Source of the DNA: Membranipora membranacea
Lineage: Eukaryota > Bryozoa > Gymnolaemata > Cheilostomatida > Membraniporidae
Direction of reading: 5' to 3'
DNA: 64,000 nt
Assembly: GCA_914767715.1 (NCBI GenBank)
Contig: OU612066.1
Coordinates: 9,615,001-9,679,000 of the forward strand
The notes beneath the pieces are model-generated. The model worked only from the letters and a program-made list of their open reading frames with translations, made no database searches and was not told where the DNA came from. The position numbers were made by a program, and so were the translations under genes. Numbering within the stretch: the stretch's first letter is position 1; the number at the start of each line of letters is the position of its first letter. Of the stretch, positions 49,752-61,889 are shown in pieces.

Positions 49752-50043
49752 GAGTCAACATTACAAAATGAAGTACAGTTGTAAAATACCCTTAACCAGT
49801 GGTTCCTACAAATTGTATCAGCGGGTGGATTGTGTATATTTACCCACAAATGAGTGAAGCAAAAGTGGAGAACTGGGGCTACAGGACAGCAATCAAACAG
49901 TTCCCACAACCATCGATCACACGCATCAAACACGTATTCAGACAAGCAAACTTTAACTGCCATTGTACTCCTTTGTTCACCAAACAAAAGGCCTATTTGT
50001 TTTACAAGTCTCATAAGTGTCTTGGGACATGTTTGAAGACAGC
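49752..50043 (+). repeat. Left copy of a ~290-bp inverted repeat pair
   Basis: It matches the reverse complement of 53588-53872 over nearly its whole length with scattered differences. Shared blocks include GTACAGTTGTAAAATACCC, AACACGTATTCAGACAAGCA and GGGACATGTTTGAAGACAG. Open frames in it have no recognisable product. Confidence 0.75.
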
Positions 50044-50715
50044 CCAGCCGGCACAACTGTATCTAAACTATGTTGAAAAGATGTTTACCTTAGAGGCTGA
50101 ACTACGTCTGCCTAATGTGGCAATCTGTCACGCTATTATATGTTGGAATGGTGCATTTTAGTAGATATTGTTACGATATATAAACTGCCTCTGCTACACA
50201 TCTAACTAGAGGCTTGTATATATAGTAACCATGTGTTTTCAACACAGCAAATTTATACACAATATATCATACCTCAGTATATATTTCATTTTAATTATGA
50301 TTTATTAGATTTAATATCAATTAGCATTGAGGAGGGTGTATTACTCATAGTGATTCAGTCCACTGTGGATGTTGAGTAGTAGGCCCATTAGACAATTGGA
50401 CTTCCAATAGTGTAGGGTAAGTCATTGAGTCAATTGCAATGTAACTCTTGATTCTTATATGGAATACAATCTGATTCAACTTTATTCGCAAAGAACATTA
50501 AGTGGTGCTTAATGCAGGTAATCTAAACCCTGGCTATTTATTAACCAATTTCAAAATACTGACATGTATTAATGTTTCAAAGTTATTGAATAATGGTTTA
50601 TTTAAATAATTATATTGCACTGTTGTGTTGTCACAAGGGCTTACCAAACGTTAGCAGCTTACCAGGGGAGATAAATGCAAGTAATGTATACAAATTCAAC
50701 AGCTACGCAGTCATG
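50044..50715. other. Non-coding DNA between repeats
   Basis: Nothing recognisable is seen apart from AT-rich sequence. Confidence 0.4.
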
Positions 50716-51229
50716 AACGCATCGTTCCCATGCAGTTTAGAGACTAGATTTGATTTTAAGAAAATGGAATACAACAGTGCAAAATAGAATTGCACACAGT
50801 TTGGAGCCGCACAGAGTGTTAGCAAACAAATTGCAAAGCATTTTTTTCCCATATGATGTCAGTATTCTTGCAAATTACTCTCTAGTAAAGTAGCTGTAGT
50901 TACTGCGCAGTTACCATATTGCAAAAAACTGTGTTGCTTTGTATGCACCATTTATGCCTCTACATTGTCATAAACGCATCATTCCCATGCGGTCTAGAGA
51001 CTAGATTTGATTTTAAGAAAATGGAATAAAACAGTGCAAAATAGAATTGCACACAATTTGGAGCCACACAGAGTGTTAGCAAACAAATGGCAAAGCATTT
51101 CATCACATATGATGCCAGTGTTCTTGCAAATTACTCTCGAGTAAAGTAGCTGTAGTTACTGCGCAGTTACCATATTGGAAAAAACTGTGTTGCTTTGTAT
51201 GCACCATTTATGCATTTACAAGATATTGA
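50716..51229 (+). repeat. 257-bp tandem duplication (two copies)
   Basis: Unit 1 starts at 50716 (AACGCATCGTTCCCATGC) and unit 2 at 50973 (AACGCATCATTCCCATGC), a period of 257. The copies differ at scattered positions, so the duplication is not brand new. Confidence 0.9.
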
Positions 51230-52440
51230 ATGTTAAACGTGTACCATGCAACACAGAAACAATCCAATTGCGACATTGGAAACATGTTGCCGCATACAAT
51301 GTGCCCGCTGGGAGACTCCCAGACACAGGCCCCAGCCAACATACTACATCATAGCGGTCTTTATTTTGTAATGAAACAAGGAGTCAACACATATTGGCTA
51401 GGATTTCAGGGTACATTTTGCACAGTTCAAACAAAATTCATTCTGCAAGCCCCAAGAGCCCATGTCAATTGTAAGTTCAATGCAGCCCACCTAGATTCTG
51501 CATAATCCTGGGGTTGTGACCCATTCTTGAGACTAGATAGACTAGATAAAATAAAGGCTCCCAAAAGTCACTCGCTGGGGTTACTAATACGAATCAATCA
51601 TTTGTCACTCAATCAATGCAGTGTGTACCCAAAGTTTAGCTTTGATTGGAAGAGTCTGCTCAGCCTCAGCTCAACCAACCTCAATCAGAATCAGAGCAAA
51701 GCCATGGCTTAGTAAGAATATTGCACAATTTGCAAAAACTGCAGTGGATGTGTGTGCAATCAAAACAGTGATTGTGTGTGTGCAATCAAAACAGTGCACT
51801 GTCCACAGGGTTTACCTGCACAAATAAAGACACACCCATCCGCAAGTTAAGCCAATCAAGAGTGTTATGAGTAACAGGAAGAATAACGATCACATTTTTT
51901 CTTTTTGTTTGTAGATAATTGTCCAATTAACAGCTTCCTTATATTTATGTGTTTTAGGGACTAATGTATTTTTCATTCTCACAATTTCCGGATAGTAACT
52001 TTTTGAATTGAGCTAGGGGTAATACTTAGAACAAGTTCGTTCCCTCTGTGATTGCAGAGGGAACAAACTTGTTCTAGGTAATACCCTAGGATTGAGGAAA
52101 TACCAATGTACTTCAGTCTTCTCTCTCTCTTCTCATTTAATACTAACCGCCTAGCCTAATAGGGTGGGCATGCAGGATATATTAACCAGCTATGGGTCGA
52201 TGTTCATTGTGGTGTGCTGTTGCGGTTGGTGTGCCGATGATGTTTTTACGGTTGATGAAAAAACTTAGAAAATAATAATCCAGAAAAAACACACTATTGT
52301 GAAAAACTTTTCAAAAAGAAAACATAACGTAAAAAATGCTTGCCGAACACTGCTAGTTGATTGCCACTGGTCAATGGTGTTTCATTTACGGGCTACAGAA
52401 CATATCAACAATAGTATATAATATAAAGGTATTAGAGGTT
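51230..52440. other. Non-coding DNA with a hairpin
   Basis: An open frame at 51230-51505 has no recognisable product. An inverted repeat lies at 52013-52091 (separate entry). Confidence 0.4.
52013..52091. repeat. Hairpin with ~33-bp arms
   Basis: Inner arms 52027-52048 (TAGAACAAGTTCGTTCCC) and 52055-52076 pair with one mismatch over 22 bases around a 6-base loop. Outer CTAGGGGTAATAC and GGTAATACCCTAG also pair imperfectly. It is a small hairpin element. Confidence 0.75.
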
Positions 52441-52463
52441 AGAAGACGAGAATGTTAGTGAGT

Positions 52464-53240
52464 TTAGTGTAGGATTTTCACAAAGTATACTTTAATATCA
52501 CCTCTGACCCGATTGAAATAACTGTGTCGCCACTGATTTATGTTTTGCGTCCAACTGATAACTTTACCTCTGGTATTGTGGTGTGCAGTAAACCGGACGT
52601 ATGTAATTAACTTGATGTCATACAGTCCTGCCTCAATCTCGCATAGGAAAAGTATGTCTAGCTCATCCCTCCTGTTTTGAAAAGAAATGATATCATTATG
52701 AGACATGCAATCAGTCACACTGTCAAGTTTTTTCATATGGTATGTCCACCTTACAGCCTGTCTTTGCATTTTTCAATAGCGTTAATCAAACCAACATTAT
52801 GGGGTGACCATACTGGTGTAGCATATTCTAAAATTGGGCGTACAATAGTTTTAAATGCAATAAGCTTGGTCTTACAAGAGGCCTAGGCTAAGTTGCATCG
52901 GATTACACCAAGAGATCTAGTTGCCTTTGCTGTTATGGTTGAAATGTAGGTGTTCCACTTTAGATTGGACTGGATATGCACACCTAGGTATTTGAAACAG
53001 TCAGAGGAAGGGATGGTTTTAATTCCCAGAGTTATGCAGAGGTTTGGGACAGGTTTTCCTACTTGTACATGTACACACTTTTTAGGATTAAAGGACATTC
53101 CCCAATCACAAGCCCATCTATAGAGAACATTGACATCTTTTTGAAGCAGAGATTGATCATTAGTAACATCGCATGGCAAGAGCGTATCATCTGCGTAAAG
53201 GCGACAATCTGAATAAGTGGGATTCATTGAACCCGTTCAT
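52464..53240 (-). pseudogene. LINE fragment: end of a reverse transcriptase
   Basis: The upstream frame (53227-52883) has LYADDTLL, the catalytic YADD box of non-LTR reverse transcriptases, then MSFNPKKC and FKYLGVHI, the usual thumb-side motifs. A frame break follows, and the frame 52769-52464 carries the C-terminal part (MQRQAVRWTYH, then RDELDILFLCEIE). The 5' half of the element is absent, as expected from 5' truncation. Confidence 0.8.
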
Positions 53241-53587
53241 GGAGGAACAGGTAATGTTACTCCTTGGTTGAACAAGGAAAGTAGGGTTATGTTTGATTGG
53301 TATGTTTAATATTGTATATTGACTGATATATTATGTCACTCACTGCTAGCCGATGTTGGCCGGGTAATTGAAACTATCTATGATTTCTACCTTGATGGGT
53401 GAGTCTAGTTTCCAGCACCAAGTTCTGCTGTGAATTGAGAAACTGTTTTTCTCATATGTCGTATAACATTTCCGGTCAGCAACAATTTTGATAATTGAAC
53501 AGCTTTTGAGGGTTATACATGTGGGGGCATTACTAAATAAAGTACAGTTATGCTGTAGTATGTTGGATGGGCCCTGGGGGCCTATGT

Positions 53588-53872
53588 CGGGGAGTCTGTC
53601 TTCAAACATGTCCCAAGTCACCTATGAGACTTGTATAACAAAAGGCTTTTTGTTTGGTGAACAAAGGATTACAATGGCAGGCAAAATTTGCTTGTCTGAA
53701 TACGTGTTGGATGAGTGTTATCGATGGTTGAGGGAACTGTTCGATAGCCTCAGTTCTCCACTTTTTCTACACTCATTTGTGTTATACAAAATCCACCTGC
53801 TGCTACAATATGTAGGAACTACTGGTTAAGGGTATTTTACAACTGTACTTTATTTTGTAATGGGACAAGAAG
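53588..53872 (-). repeat. Right copy of the ~290-bp inverted repeat pair
   Basis: Reverse complement of 49752-50043 with about 85 percent agreement by eye and a 10-15 base deletion near the middle. A LINE fragment begins directly at its right edge. Confidence 0.75.
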
Positions 53873-54870
53873 TGGACTTTCAATGGGTAGGCATTCCAGT
53901 CCTTGGCAGTACAGATGAAAAATGATCTCTGGTAGTGGAGGGTGTTTGGCGAAGGTATGAAGTACCACCCCGCATGTCTTCTAGCTGATGAAATTTGAAT
54001 GAAGGTGTTGATGGCGCCTTTGCTGGAGTGATTGAGGTACTGACTGAAGATTTTGATACGTCTATCACTTTGTCTGTGTGAAAGGGGCTGAAGCGAGAGT
54101 TTCTGGAGTCATCCAGTTGTGCTGGTTTTCCTGTGGGTGCGCCATATACCGCAGATAAACCGGGCTGCTCTTCTCTGCACAGCTTCGAGACACTTGGTAG
54201 CAGAGTCAGCTGCCGACTCCCAGACTAAAGAGGCATATTCTATGACTGGCCGGACTAGCTGCTTGTACGCTGTCTTCTTGATTGACATGCAGCCTGTGAC
54301 TACCTTTCTACGGATGAATCCGAGAGTGGAGTTTCCCTTAACCATCCCATTGTCAATGTGGTGATTCCAGCTGGTCTTAGGGTCAAGAGTAACTCCTAGA
54401 TACTTGATGTGCTCTGCTTTCGGGATTTCAGCGCTATGCAGGTATAGCTTCTTGTTGGTTGGTTGGTTGGCGTTTTCTAATGGACATAATGTGTTGGCAC
54501 TTAGAGGTGTGGAACTCCATGTCCCATTGTTGTTCCCAGCATTCAAGTTAAGTGAGATCTTCCTAGATAGTGTTGTAGTTTGATGCGGAATTGTAGGCTA
54601 TCGTATCGTTGGCAAAAACATAATGATGACTTAAGGTTGTCCGAGAGGTCATTGATGTAGAATCAAAACATCGCTGGTCCAAAGACAGACCCCCGTGGTA
54701 CGCCTGATGTTACTGCAGCTTCTGAGGAGCCTTCACCATCAATCACAATATCTTGGCTACGCCCTCTGTGGAAGTCGCTGATCCAAGACACGAGTTGGTA
54801 GTTGAAGCCGTATGATTCGAGTTTTTAAAGCAGCTTGGTGTGGTTGACTCTATTGAAAGCTATACTAAAC
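53873..54870 (-). pseudogene. Second LINE fragment: reverse transcriptase end
   Basis: Read on the minus strand it begins near 54860 with a disrupted finger/palm region (VSWISDFHRGRSQ, GVPRGSVFGPAMF, FYINDLSDNL), then KYLGVTLDPKTSWNHHI and YASLVWE, then CLEAVQRRAARFI. Several stops and frame breaks interrupt it, including one where the YADD box should be. It differs in sequence from the element at 52464-53240. Confidence 0.8.
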
Positions 54871-56640
54871 GATCAGTTGACTTTCACAACTATTAAGATA
54901 TAGTGAAAGAAAGTGATACTGGATACTTCCACTATATATCCACAGTACTATCAGGAAAGAACCATCTGGCATAAGCCCTCTCACAAACACACTACCTCAC
55001 ACTCACTGCCAAAACTATCAACACATTGCCTCATCCCAGCTAAACTTCATTAGTTGATTTTGGTTAGCTATATGTGGTACTAAATTGTGAGGTCTATTGA
55101 ATTAGATCATCACATTATAAATGCTTTGTAATCATAAGTTGCTTGTAGGCACTGCATTTCTGAGTTTCTATTTTGTTTCTTCTTGACAGGCAGCTATTGG
55201 AGCAGCCTCTACCCTGCATGCAGGGAGTGTTATGGGGGTATATCCCACCATCCCTGGTGCCCAATCATGTCTGAAAAGAGTGGGTAGGATTATTTATATA
55301 TATATCAATCCTATCGCTGTATCAAATAAAAATTCTTTCCTTGAAAAACTGTCACCCTATTGATCATTGATGGAAAATTTCACCGTTGGTCCAGATTAGG
55401 TTCCGATAAACCATGAATGTACAGTTATTTGAAATGTTTCAGCTTGATTTAGTTTTGCATTGGTGTTGTCAAGTTAGTGCTTGGAATCACTGTGATGAGG
55501 CAAGATGTAACTGCCCATTAATGTCACTTTGCCATAGCTGTTTGGATTATCAGGCTATTTCTTTTGACATTTGCGGAAATTGCAGTAACCAATCTGACAC
55601 CTATCTATCATGCTGATTGACAGCATTCGCCAAGCTCCTTCTTTACATGCTGATATCACAGATTTATCTGTATTTTTATGACTGTACCTTATAGACATCT
55701 TGAACGCTATCAAACATTTATTTACCCTCTTCCCTTTATCAAAAAAGACATCCACTTCAGATAACCAAAATTTTATGCTACCGTACAGCAAGTCCCACTC
55801 ACACCAAAACCAGCTTAACTAAACTCTAGTTAATACTTAACTGCTGAAGGTGGCTGTTTGTTTTACATCTAGAAAGGAATTTGCGCTTGTTATGGCTAAG
55901 GCCAACACTAATTTACATTGACAAAACATTACAACTCCAGTGTTTTAATTGGATGGTGAATCCAAAATCTGTGCCGCCTCAAAATATGTGAAGATTGGGA
56001 ATCTGAGACGGAATGAAACGTTCCGCCTGTATTTCAGCTTTCCTTTGTTTGACACTCACCTATATTTTGTATGAGTTATCCCACGATAAAATTCACAGTG
56101 ACCGCAAACTTTCCACTAAATGGATTTACCATGATTTTGCTATTTTGGGAAGTTACATAGGAAAATCAGTCAGGAGGAACTGCAGTTTAATGCAAATCAG
56201 GTTTGAGCCAATTCGCCAGTATTTAGAGTTTCCCTCTTCCCTCTGGCATGCTCACAGAAAAAAACCAAGCCCTTATTTTTACTGCTTTCTGTGTGTCATG
56301 TGTCATGCAAAATATAAACTTAAATGATTATTTAGGATGTAGGAAGTTGATGTTGAATTTTGAGCTTACCGTTTTGTCTGCATCTTAGTATGTCAACAGC
56401 ATATATAGAAAGGGGAGCTCACTGCATTGGTTAAATTGTAGAAACTAAAGTAGATAGGAATTTCATCATAATGTAAACAACAATCTCATTCCGCCACAAC
56501 ATCACAACACTAGACTTAAATGGAATTTTCTCTAACAACTACAAGCCACAATGGCAGGATTTTGACTCCAAATTAAAATCATCACCTACTAACAAGGCCA
56601 AACAAAGTCACCTCCCCCAGCACCTTATAGTCACAGAGTG
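54871..56640. other. Intergenic DNA with one candidate exon
   Basis: A splice-bounded candidate exon lies at about 55192-55286 on the plus strand (TTCTTGACAG acceptor, GGGTAGG donor). It has two open frames: one reads SYWSSLYPACRECYGG, the other GASTLHAGSVMGV. Neither is a family I can name with confidence. Other open frames (55413, 56013) look random. Confidence 0.3.
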
Positions 56641-56659
56641 AACCTTAAGAACACTATAT

Positions 56660-57275
56660 ATAGTATTCAAAACCTGCAAATTCTGGAAAATCCGGATAAG
56701 AAAAAATCATCAATATTTGACCTGAAGTCTTACCCTCTCAGATTTGCTTGAAATTTCATATCCAGGTTCCCAAACTCAAAGGCAGAATATATGCTTCCTA
56801 TAATGCTGACTGAAAAAGTTTGTATTTTGCCGAAATTTATGAAGATCCGCGAAATCCGGACGTGGCATGAAAATCCGGATGAGGTAAAATCATCAATATT
56901 TGAAACGAAAACTTACCCTCTTAGAATTGTTGAAACATCATTTCGAAGTTCCCAACTACGCCCTCAACTCAGAAAAGAATATATTCTACCTATCACGCTG
57001 ACTAAAATAGTTTGTATTTTGCCAAAATTTATGGTTATTCCGCAAAATCTGGATAAGGAAAAACCATCAATAATTGACCCTGAATCTTAACCTCTCAGTG
57101 ATTCCCAACTACACTCTCAACTCAGAAGCAGAATACATGCTTCCTATCTTGCTGGCTGAAAAATTTTGTATTTTGCCAAAATTTAATGAAATTCCTGCAA
57201 ATTCTGGAAAATCATCAATAGTTGACCCCCAATCTTGCCCGTCCAGATTTACTTTAAAGTACATCCCCAAGTTCT
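56660..57275. repeat. Satellite array, left part (~185-bp monomer)
   Basis: About three and a half copies. Each monomer has a GAATATATGCTTCCTAT-like start, then ACGCTGACT, GTTTGTATTTTGCC, ATCATCAATATTTGACC and CTCAGATTTGCTTGAAA. Monomer starts near 56783, 56975 and 57128 show some shortened copies. The array stops at the LINE insertion. Confidence 0.85.
57261..57275. repeat. 15-bp target-site duplication, left
   Basis: ACATCCCCAAGTTCT here is repeated exactly at 61875-61889, on the other side of the inserted LINE. Confidence 0.8.
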
Positions 57276-60200
57276 CTCTCTCTCAGGATTTCAGGTTGAT
57301 CTGTTGATGTTTCATGTTTCTTTTCACCACATCCTTGAATCTGAGTTTTGGTCGCCCTTGGTTGATGGTGATGACCTCAGGCTCAGGTTGAGGCTGTAGA
57401 AGTTTGATAGGTTGGTACAAGCACTCTGTCTTCTTAATATTGATAGGCTGAATTGAGGCAGCAGCTCTAGCAATTCTGTCAACAAGCAGTTGCATCTCTG
57501 AGGCACTATGGGCCACCAATGCACTGTAGTTGTCAGCAAAAAGCATCTCTCCGACTAGATATTTGGAGGTGCGAGTTTTTGGCTTGAAATGTGAAACATT
57601 GAATAAGTCTGCCCCGCATCTGGTCTGTATGTAGATCCCTTCAGATGGATTCAAAATGGATTACACTCAAAGAAAACTAAACGAGGCTGCAGAGCTGGCA
57701 AACATAAAACTAGACAACCCACTCAACAATCGACACCAGATCAAATACCTGCACCGATTGCTAAGAATACTTTACAGAGCCTTCCTGTCGTTCATAATCA
57801 TAATCATGTCTCGTTACCTAGCCTACTATACACAAACTGTCGGTCGTTAAACGAGTGGATACTAAACGAGTTGGCTGTTGTTGCTGATACCTACAAGCCA
57901 CAGTTAATATGCTTGACGGAGACGTGGCTAGATTCTGCAAAAGAACAATTACGATGCCTTCCAGGCTATCAAAATTTATTTTGTCATAGGTCAAATAGAG
58001 TGGGCGGTGGTGTCGGGATTTTGGCAGCCAATGACCTTAACACCTCAAAAATATCATCTCATACCACCTCTACTTACTCAGGAATCTGGACACTGTCACA
58101 CCTAGAAAACTATGGCCAGATCATAACGGCATGTATTTACCACCCACCAGATGCAGGTGCCGATGAGACTCTGGACTACCAACCAAAAAATATCCCCTGG
58201 CAAAGTTTATTATTTCTGGGGACTTCAACCATCTACCCATTGAGGACATCTGCACCCAGCTAGGTATTATTAACCTCGTTAACTTTAACACACGTAATGA
58301 GGCAAAGCTGGATTTGGTTCTTACAAATATAACAGAATATGAACCTGCAAAAGAACTGTCACCAATCAGTGATAACGACCACTGCTGTGTTCTTATCAAT
58401 AGCAGTCGAGCCAAAAAGCCAGCTAAGTATATTCGCGCAACAAAAAAGTAGTAAACAATATTCGGTAAAAACCAAGTGCTCCTAGACCTAGCTTAACAAG
58501 ATTGGAATGCCGTACTATCAGCTACAACAGTCCACTCTAAAGTGGAAGCTCTCCATCACACAATAAACCAAATCTTAGATCGCCATTGCCCATTTGAAAC
58601 AGTTAAACTGAGAGCAGATCAACCAGGGTGGATGACTAACCGTCTCCGCGACCTAATAGATAGCAGAGATCGAGCCTTCAGAAAGAAAAAGAAAAATCTG
58701 TGGCGTAGCCTTAGATCCAAAGTGCAAAGGGCGGTGAGAGCAGCCAAACGAGACTATGTCCAAGAAACTCTTAACAGCCAGCAAAATACCAAGCTGTGGA
58801 GGAACACGCTCAACCCCATCACCAAACCTCAAAAGCCAGAAACAAACTCCGCCCCCATCATAGATGGCCTGCCTATGTTACCCCAGGTCTTCTGTGATCG
58901 ATTAAATGCATATTATGCTAGTGTTGGAGGTGATTACATTGACAGCCCTGAGAATCCAAACCTACCAGCAAATGCTACTGCACTTGACCCTCTGAGCCTT
59001 GGTGAGATCAAATTATTATTAAATAGACTAAACACCAATAAAACCACATCTACAGAGGATTTTCAACATGGGTGTCAGCTGATGGCTCTGAGGATATATG
59101 CGTGCCACTACAAAATATAATGAACACAATGATGACATCAATGGAGACGTGAGTGGAAACGGGCGCAGATCAAGCCTATCCCTAAAATCTCTGCACCAAC
59201 TCAAATGAAGGATTACCGCCCTATCTCACTACTGTTTCACTTGGGCAAACTGTCAGAAGAAGTTATTATAAATAAAATGAAGAGTAAGCTGACAGAGATA
59301 GTTGATACAAATCAATACGCCTACCAACCAAACATCGGCACTGTTGACGCTCTGATACTACTATTGGACGACTTCAGCAAGGACCTAGATAAAGCTAGCA
59401 CTAAGTTCACCCAGCTGGCAGGTGTTGACTTCTCTAAAGCCTTCGACAGGCTACAACCAAACCTACTAGTCAACAAAATGAGGGACATTGCTTCAATGAG
59501 AATATATCGACACTAGTTGCTGACTTCCTATCTGATCGCTTCCAGTCTGTTAGATTCAGCTCCAACCACTCATCTTCATTCATCACATCAAATGTTGGTA
59601 CACCACAGGGTACAAAATCAGGGCCGATATGGCTTACTTATTGTAATGATTTATGTATTCCAAATTTTTCTCATGTCAAGTATGCCGATGACACTTCTTT
59701 TTACACTGCTGAATCAAACCCCAATGACTCAAGCACAATATTGCCTGCACTAGACGCTACACAAAGATGGGCCGAGGAAAACTCTATGCTTCTAAATGCA
59801 AATAAGACAGTTATTATGAATATTTCTTCGTCAACCCGTCATAACTTTTCAGAGGCGGTTCAGATTGAATGTACATCTCTGCAGCCACAGTCATCAGTTA
59901 AATTTTTAGGAGTTTTTGTTGACCGAAAACTAAATTTTAACAAGCACATTGATTGCCTGATATCTAAATGTAATACTCGCCTGTTTTTAATGCGTAAACT
60001 GAAATTAATTGGTCCAAATGTTGCAGGTCTGAAAGTTTTTTACACTACAAACATTCGTTCCATCATGTGCTATGCCATTCCAGCATTTTATACTTTTTTG
60101 TCTGAGCACAACAAATTAGGCTTGAGAGGGTGCAAAAGGCAGCATTGAGAGTTATCCTCCCAGAATTTAATTATGAGGAACGCTGCTTAGCTTTGCAACT

Positions 60201-61874
60201 TACCCACCTCAATGATTTTATCTTCTCAATCTGTGCTATTTTAAGAAACGAGTCTCATCCTTTGTACAATCGTATCATTTTTAGTACCAATCAAAGAGTA
60301 TCATCACGTAATGCCACAAATTCAGACGCAGCCGTACCAATAAACGCCAGTGCAGTTTTTTTAATTACTTCATGAATTTTTACAACAACAATTTTATGTA
60401 CCACTGAGTTACCCCAAGAGCTGTCATATACATACATTTCTTCATCATCCTCGCCATGATATCGTATGTAAAAATACAAATCAATCAATCAATCTTCCTT
60501 CACATTTCTGAAGGCAACATCAAGCATAGCAGTAAGGTACAGTTAAAATAATGTCGGCGCCAGCACGCATCCTTGCTTTACACCATTTGAGACTGCGAAC
60601 TGATTTGAGGCTTCACTTCCTTGGACTACTTAAGCCTGCATTCCATTATGAAGTGCCTTTATCAAGTTGATAACTTTTTCTGTGCATCCAAACCTCTTCA
60701 CTACTAGCCAGAGCCCTTCTCTTGACACTGTATCAAAGGCTTTTGTGAAGTCTATGAAGATAGCGTACATTTCGAGGTTCTGTTCCGTGCACTTCTCTTG
60801 GATCTGCCGGAGGCTGAATACCATATCCATGGTGCTTCGGTTGTTCCGAAATCCGCATTGGGTCTCAGGCAGGACATGTGGAGTAATCTTATCATTCAAT
60901 CTGTTGAGAATTATGCGAGCCATAATCTTTCCAGCAATTGACAGAAGTGAAATTCCTCTGTAGTTGCCACACTCTTTCCTGCTCCCCTTCTTGAAGATAG
61001 GCACAATATTAGTATCCTTCCAGTCCTGTGGCATATACTCATGTTCTCAAATGTCGACAATCAGGTTGTAGAGCCTCTCCTTCAGCTTGGTATCACCGTA
61101 TTTCCAAACCTCAGCTGGTATACCACATCCACCAGGTGCCTTGTTTTCCCTGGTTGCCATGATAGCATCCTGTAATTCCTCAAACATTGGTGGCTCATCC
61201 AAGCTGTTAATTTGAGGTAGATTCGGGAGACTGTCTAGAGCAAGCGGGTTCACAGATCCTTCAACATTTAACAGCTGATCAAAGTGCTGTGCAAACCTAT
61301 TTAGTGTCTGATCTTTCTCCTTGAGTATCGTGATTCCATCCACATCGAAAAGCTGGGCAGTTCTCTCTTTTGTGGCCCGTTAACTTCTCTAAGGCCATTA
61401 TAAAGTGCCTTCATATCGTTTCTATCTGCTGCCTGTTGCAGTGCTTCTGCTTTCTCCTCCCACCATTGAGACTTCCTCTCTCTGGTGTACTGTTGAAGTC
61501 GGTTTCTAGCTGTTGTTAGTCTCGAGTTTTTTGAGCGTGTTTTCCTTTGCAGTACCAGTGCTTTAGCCGTATTTCTTTCCTCAAGCAAGGAATTTAGCTT
61601 GGCATCATTCTCATCGAACCAATCTTGGTGTTTCCGATCTGGTTTTCCAAGGGCCTCCATTGCTGTACTGTAGGCAGATGTCTTCAGTTTGATCCACTTT
61701 TCCTCCAGGTTCATATCCTTATCATCATAATCCATGATATTATCCATCTGTTTCTGGAATTCCTTGTATGTCTCCTCGCTCCGCAACCTCTCCACATTCA
61801 GCTTAGGCTTTGGTTTCCCTTTAGTCTTGTTGGAAGCTTTCTTCAGCACAAATGTTATCTTCGATCGGAGCATG
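57276..61874 (-). mobile_element. LINE inserted in the satellite, itself interrupted by a second LINE
   Basis: Minus-strand fragments are 61874-60491 and 57655-57276. The first part carries a linker (WWEEKAEALQQAADRND) and reverse transcriptase boxes: PIFKKGSRKECGNYRGISLL, FRNNRSTMDM, FIDFTKAFDTVSREGLW and VSNGVKQGCVLAPTLF. The second part continues with GIYIQTRCGADLF and, at the catalytic box, LFADNYSALVAHS, so the usual FADD reads FADN. It is 5'-truncated and has stops and frame breaks. The two parts are split by the plus-strand element at 57656-60490. The exact 15-bp repeats on both sides mark its insertion. Confidence 0.85.
57656..60490 (+). mobile_element. Second LINE nested within the first
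   Basis: It reads on the plus strand: endonuclease domain (LICLTETWLDS, ISGDFNHLPIED, SDNDHCCVL) over about 57870-58450; a linker (PGWMTNRLRDLIDSRDRAF) at 58542-59120; reverse transcriptase boxes (MKDYRPISLLFHLGKLSEE, GVDFSKAFDRL, YADDTSFYTA) over 59205-59740; and a C-terminal part (SSVKFLGVFVDRKLNF) to about 60375. Several frameshifts separate these frames, so it is inactive. The 3' end is a short AATC repeat tail near 60476-60493, typical of CR1-like/L2-like elements. Confidence 0.85.
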
Positions 61875-61889
61875 ACATCCCCAAGTTCT
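61875..61889. repeat. 15-bp target-site duplication, right
   Basis: Exact copy of 57261-57275 (ACATCCCCAAGTTCT). Confidence 0.8.

Noticed and set aside
49655-50161. 120- and 133-aa ORFs on opposite strands
   Set aside because: They lie in a repeat that is also found inverted at 53588-53872, and neither product is recognisable.
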